Assembly: GCA_964609305.1 (NCBI GenBank)
Contig: CAZSRK010000081.1
Location: 1 to 6,351, forward strand
Direction: 5' to 3'
Origin: CAKSXP01 sp964609305
Lineage (GTDB): Bacteria > Bacillota > Clostridia > Oscillospirales > Oscillospiraceae
Length of the DNA: 6,351 nucleotides
The translations under genes and the position numbers were made by a program. Below the pieces are notes generated by a model. That model saw only the letters and a list, made by a program, of their open reading frames with translations. It was not told where the DNA came from and did no database searches. This document shows, one piece after another, positions 4,565 to 6,351 of this stretch (the stretch's first letter is position 1; the number at the start of each line of letters is the position of its first letter).

Positions 4565-5122
4565 GCGGCCTCACCAACTTTCTCAAGCTCCTGCCAGATC
4601 TCCCCATCTATGTCTGACCAAGTGCTGAACGCCGTTTGAATCTCCGTCCATGAGGGATAGGAATAGTCGTATATTACGTCCAGATGGCAGGGCAGTATGC
4701 TCTCTATGCGTGTTTTCAGCGCCTCAATATCGTCTGGTACGCCTCGTTTCTTCGGAAACGTGATCTACCTCGGGGGAATCCGTCTCATGCGCCTGAGCGG
4801 AGATACCGCAGCCGATCAGCGTGCGCGCTATTTCCGCGCAGGAAAAGCTCGCCCCGTCGATGCTCAGTAACGCGCACAGCGCCGCACGCCGCTCCTGAGT
4901 CGTCCCACTGACGGGAACATACGGCAAAATATGCTCATAGGCGGCCAGCCCCTCATCCTCCGCCGTTGAGATGACAGACTCCTTTTCTATGCACACAAAA
5001 TCGTCGAACAGCCCGTCCAGGAACTGGCCGAGGACGTCGAGCTCTCCCGCTCCCGCTCCATGCTCCAAATCATATAGCTGCAGCGGTGCAAGCAGGTTTT
5101 TCATATATTCCCCGTATCCCAA
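4534..5122 (-). pseudogene. DUF2313/YmfQ-like phage tail protein, broken by a frameshift
   Basis: The N-terminal part (from TTG 5120-5122) begins MGYGEYMKNLLAPLQLYDL and runs through RRAALCALLSIDGASF and IARTLIGCGI, the familiar pattern of DUF2313 proteins that act at the baseplate of contractile tails. The frame should continue into a VTFP...GVP segment but instead ends after 132 residues at TGA (4724-4726). A second minus-strand frame carries the missing end: TFPKKRGVPDDIEALKTRI, then ILPCHLDV and a Trp-rich tail, stopping at TAA 4534-4536. That frame is closed upstream by TAG at 4765-4767, so the shift lies between about 4765 and 4745 and equals one extra base (or two lost). Joined, the product is about 195 residues, the usual family length. 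It starts 4 bases after the J fragment stop. Mutation or a single-base sequence error are both possible. Confidence 0.82.
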
Positions 5123-5126
5123 ACCG

Positions 5127-5423
5127 TCACGCCTCCATTTCCGTTATGCTCAACGTGCCCAGCACCGGCAGCTCACCGGCCTCCACGGCGACGTCCGCGC
5201 CCGGCGAGACGAGCTTGTAGTTTTTTACCCCTTCGACGGAATATATTATGTTTGAGATCTCGGCGACCAGTACGTCTTTGCCCAGCAGACCACCGTTAAA
5301 AAAGGCAGCTATGGCCTGTTCCACCCCGTTCGAAATGTCCTGGAAGCTGTAACCGTCCCCGGCCAGCACCTGCGCGGAGACATTGACCGAAAGGCTCGCA
5401 GGCGCAAGCACGTCGATGTCGAC
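5127..5423 (-). pseudogene. Baseplate J-like protein, C-terminal fragment only
   Basis: The open minus-strand frame from about 5423 to TGA 5127-5129 encodes roughly 98 residues (VDIDVLAPASLSVNVSAQV, then GVEQAIAAFFNGGLLGKDV and ISNIIYSVEGVKNYKL). This matches the last quarter of J/gp47-type baseplate wedge proteins, where a V-x-V-x-AP strand is followed by an alpha/beta module. Family members usually have 300 or more residues, and the N-terminal three quarters are absent: upstream of 5423 the DNA switches to the SLH gene, and this frame meets TGA at 5430-5432. A GTG at 5409-5411 could be read as a start but has no credible ribosome site and lies in mid-domain. The last codons contain the GGAGG used by the next gene, showing an intact ancestral operon order J then DUF2313. 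Confidence 0.8.
5132..5136 (-). promoter_or_regulatory. Ribosome binding site for the DUF2313 gene TTG start
   Basis: The minus strand reads GGAGG, nine bases before TTG at 5122-5120, and lies inside the last codons of the J fragment. It supports TTG over the ATG six codons later, and the MGYGE start is conserved in the family. Confidence 0.68.
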
Positions 5424-5430
5424 ACATCCT
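5416..5430. other. Fusion junction between the SLH surface-protein gene and the baseplate J gene
   Basis: To the right, the minus strand encodes SLH sequence up to GWINGYED (GAT codon 5428-5426). To the left, it encodes baseplate J from about VDID (5423 onward) in a different frame. Both genes are cut in mid-domain at the same place. The 8-bp palindrome TGTCGACA, with a SalI-type GTCGAC core at 5418-5423, sits on the breakpoint. Confidence 0.75.
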
Positions 5431-5827
5431 CATAGCCGTTGATCCAGCCATACTGGATAGCGCCCACCACATATTCGTAGTACCAGGCGCTGCTGCTCAC
5501 ATCGGAGAAGATGTTCTCCCCATCCAGCATCCCGTTGGTAAAGCGCATGGCGATAGTGGTGAACTCCGCGCGTGTGATAGCACGCTCGGGGTCAAACTGA
5601 TTGTTTCCAACGCCCTCAACGATGCCGAGAGAAGCCAGAGTATTCACGGCTTCGGCATACCAGGCATCGTCGGCCACATCGTCAAAGGTGACGGTGATGG
5701 CCACATCCTGATTCAGCAGCAGATTGTAGAACATCTGCGCCACTTCGGCGCGGGTCATGTTACGGTCGGGGCCAAAGAGATTTCCGGGATAGCCGTTCAG
5801 ATAGGCGATGTGATCCCCGGTGTTCAG

Positions 5828-5830
5828 TCA
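5828..5830 (-). other. In-frame TGA at an expected Trp codon
   Basis: TGA separates GVSD from LNTGDHIAYLNGYPG with no frame change. SLH repeats normally carry Trp at this position, so TGG to TGA is the simplest explanation. Confidence 0.7.
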
Positions 5831-5887
5831 GTCCGATACACCAGTGTCATCCGGGTCAGCCACACCGGTATCTTCGTCAACCTCCGT

Positions 5888-6351
5888 AAAGATGACCTCG
5901 ATGGTGTGGTTGGCACGGACATTCTCGAAGGTGTAGGAACTGACCGCGCCCACGCTCTCGTCATCCACGATGACATCGGCAATTTCATAGCCGTCATCCG
6001 CGGTGATAGTGAAGGTGCGGTTGGAGCCAGCGGACACGCTCACGCTCCCGGAGGGGCTGATAGACCCGCCCGTACCGGCACTGGCTGTGATGGTGTAGCG
6101 GGTTGTCGTACCGCCGCCACCGCCAGTGCTCCCGGTGCTCTGGAAAGTGACAGAAATGGTGTGGTTGGCCCGAACATTCTCGAAGGTGTAGGAACTGACC
6201 ATGCCCACGCTATTGCCGTCCACCGTCACATCGGAAATTTTGTAACCGCTGGCGGGGGAGATGTTAAAGGTCTGGCTTGCGCCCTCACCGACCTCAACAT
6301 CGCCGCTGGGGGTGATGGAGCCGCCCGTCCCGGCGCTGGCCGTGATGGTGT
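5888..6351 (-). repeat. Two InlB-like coding repeats, period 255 bp
   Basis: Module 1 (6351 to about 6143) and module 2 (6097 to about 5888) align at a fixed 255-base offset, 85 codons including the Gly/Thr linker. The most conserved part, near 5901-5954 versus 6156-6209, differs at only 4 of 54 bases and contains a 27-base perfect run. The repeat series probably continues beyond the window. Confidence 0.8.

Larger units (their letters stand above)
5426..6351 (-). pseudogene. Cell-surface protein with InlB-like repeats and SLH domains; nonsense codon and truncated end
   Basis: The gene enters from the right edge (5' end outside). From the edge it encodes a divergent InlB B-repeat (TITASAGTGGSITPSGDVEV to HTISVTF), a GSTGGGGGTTTR linker, a second repeat (YTITASAGTGG to HTIEVIF), an acidic linker (EDTGVADPDDTGVSD), then TGA at 5828-5830. 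The same frame continues for over 130 codons with SLH sequence: LNTGDHIAYLNGYPG...FGPDRNMTRAE (SLH1), FDDVADDAWY...ITRAEF (SLH2) and FSDVSSSAWYYEYV...GWINGYED (SLH3, second half missing). SLH triplets anchor proteins to pyruvylated wall polymers. The first residue of SLH1 should be Trp (VSD-W-LN), so TGA most simply is a changed TGG. The third SLH ends exactly where baseplate J sequence begins. The gene is therefore doubly broken, or misassembled; the intact form would be an exported adhesin-like surface protein. Confidence 0.82.

Noticed and set aside
4724..4767. Programmed ribosomal frameshift in the DUF2313 gene
   Set aside because: No slippery heptamer with a downstream structure is visible at the shift, and the family is not known to use frameshifting.
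5828..5830. Selenocysteine or TGA-as-Trp recoding
   Set aside because: TGA ends several normal genes in this window, and the position fits a simple TGG to TGA change; no convincing selenocysteine context was seen.
1..6351. CRISPR array, rRNA, riboswitch or transposon ends
   Set aside because: No regularly spaced repeats, rRNA-like segments, recognisable aptamer or paired terminal inverted repeats with target duplications were found; the only periodic repeats are the coding InlB-like modules.

Overview
The window looks like chromosome or prophage DNA from a fairly GC-rich Bacillota, most like the gut Clostridia around Oscillospiraceae. That rests on the style of the proteins (S-layer-homology proteins with divergent InlB B-repeats, a phage endolysin with an SLH-like tail, a clostridial DUF2313 tail protein, an E. 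coli-type hexameric glutamate dehydrogenase) and on the GGAGG-type ribosome binding sites. The genus assignment is inference.

Left edge (1-245): the last codons of a tyrosine recombinase, including its likely catalytic Tyr, stop 10 bases before the 3' part of a tRNA-Tyr gene. The tRNA copy starts at the anticodon stem, has no acceptor 5' strand or D arm, and is followed by two intrinsic terminators. This is the usual anatomy of an attachment site for an element that integrates into tRNA-Tyr. Next (261-1776, minus strand) comes a lysis-type cassette: zinc-ribbon protein, N-acetylmuramoyl-L-alanine amidase, then a two-TM holin-like protein, all transcribed towards the attachment site. Divergent from it (1831-2632, plus strand) is a promoter and a HTH/S24 CI/LexA-like repressor.

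Middle (2633-4300): an AT-rich spacer leads to a complete gdhA, probably NADP-dependent, closed by a near-ideal Rho-independent terminator. Right part (4310-5425, minus strand): three phage tail-end genes in normal phage order, namely the C-terminus of a baseplate J protein, a DUF2313/YmfQ-like tail protein broken by a frameshift, and a small XhlA-like protein with one TM and a coiled coil. Right edge (5426-6351, minus strand): a cell-surface protein with two InlB-like repeats of 255 bp period and SLH domains. It carries an in-frame TGA where a Trp is expected, and it stops abruptly in its third SLH repeat exactly where the J fragment begins.

Read together, the minus-strand phage genes (J, DUF2313, XhlA, amidase, holin, att) follow ordinary late-operon order, but they are split by an opposite-strand block of repressor plus gdhA. 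Either gdhA is a cargo (moron-like) gene with its own promoter and terminator, or two prophage remnants flank a host gdhA. The frameshift, nonsense codon, gene fusion and mutated tRNA copy indicate decay, rearrangement, or local assembly or sequence error on the right side. I did not see a complete new defence or mobile system. The most unusual points are the SLH/baseplate-J junction, the gdhA placement and the int-att-lysis junction.
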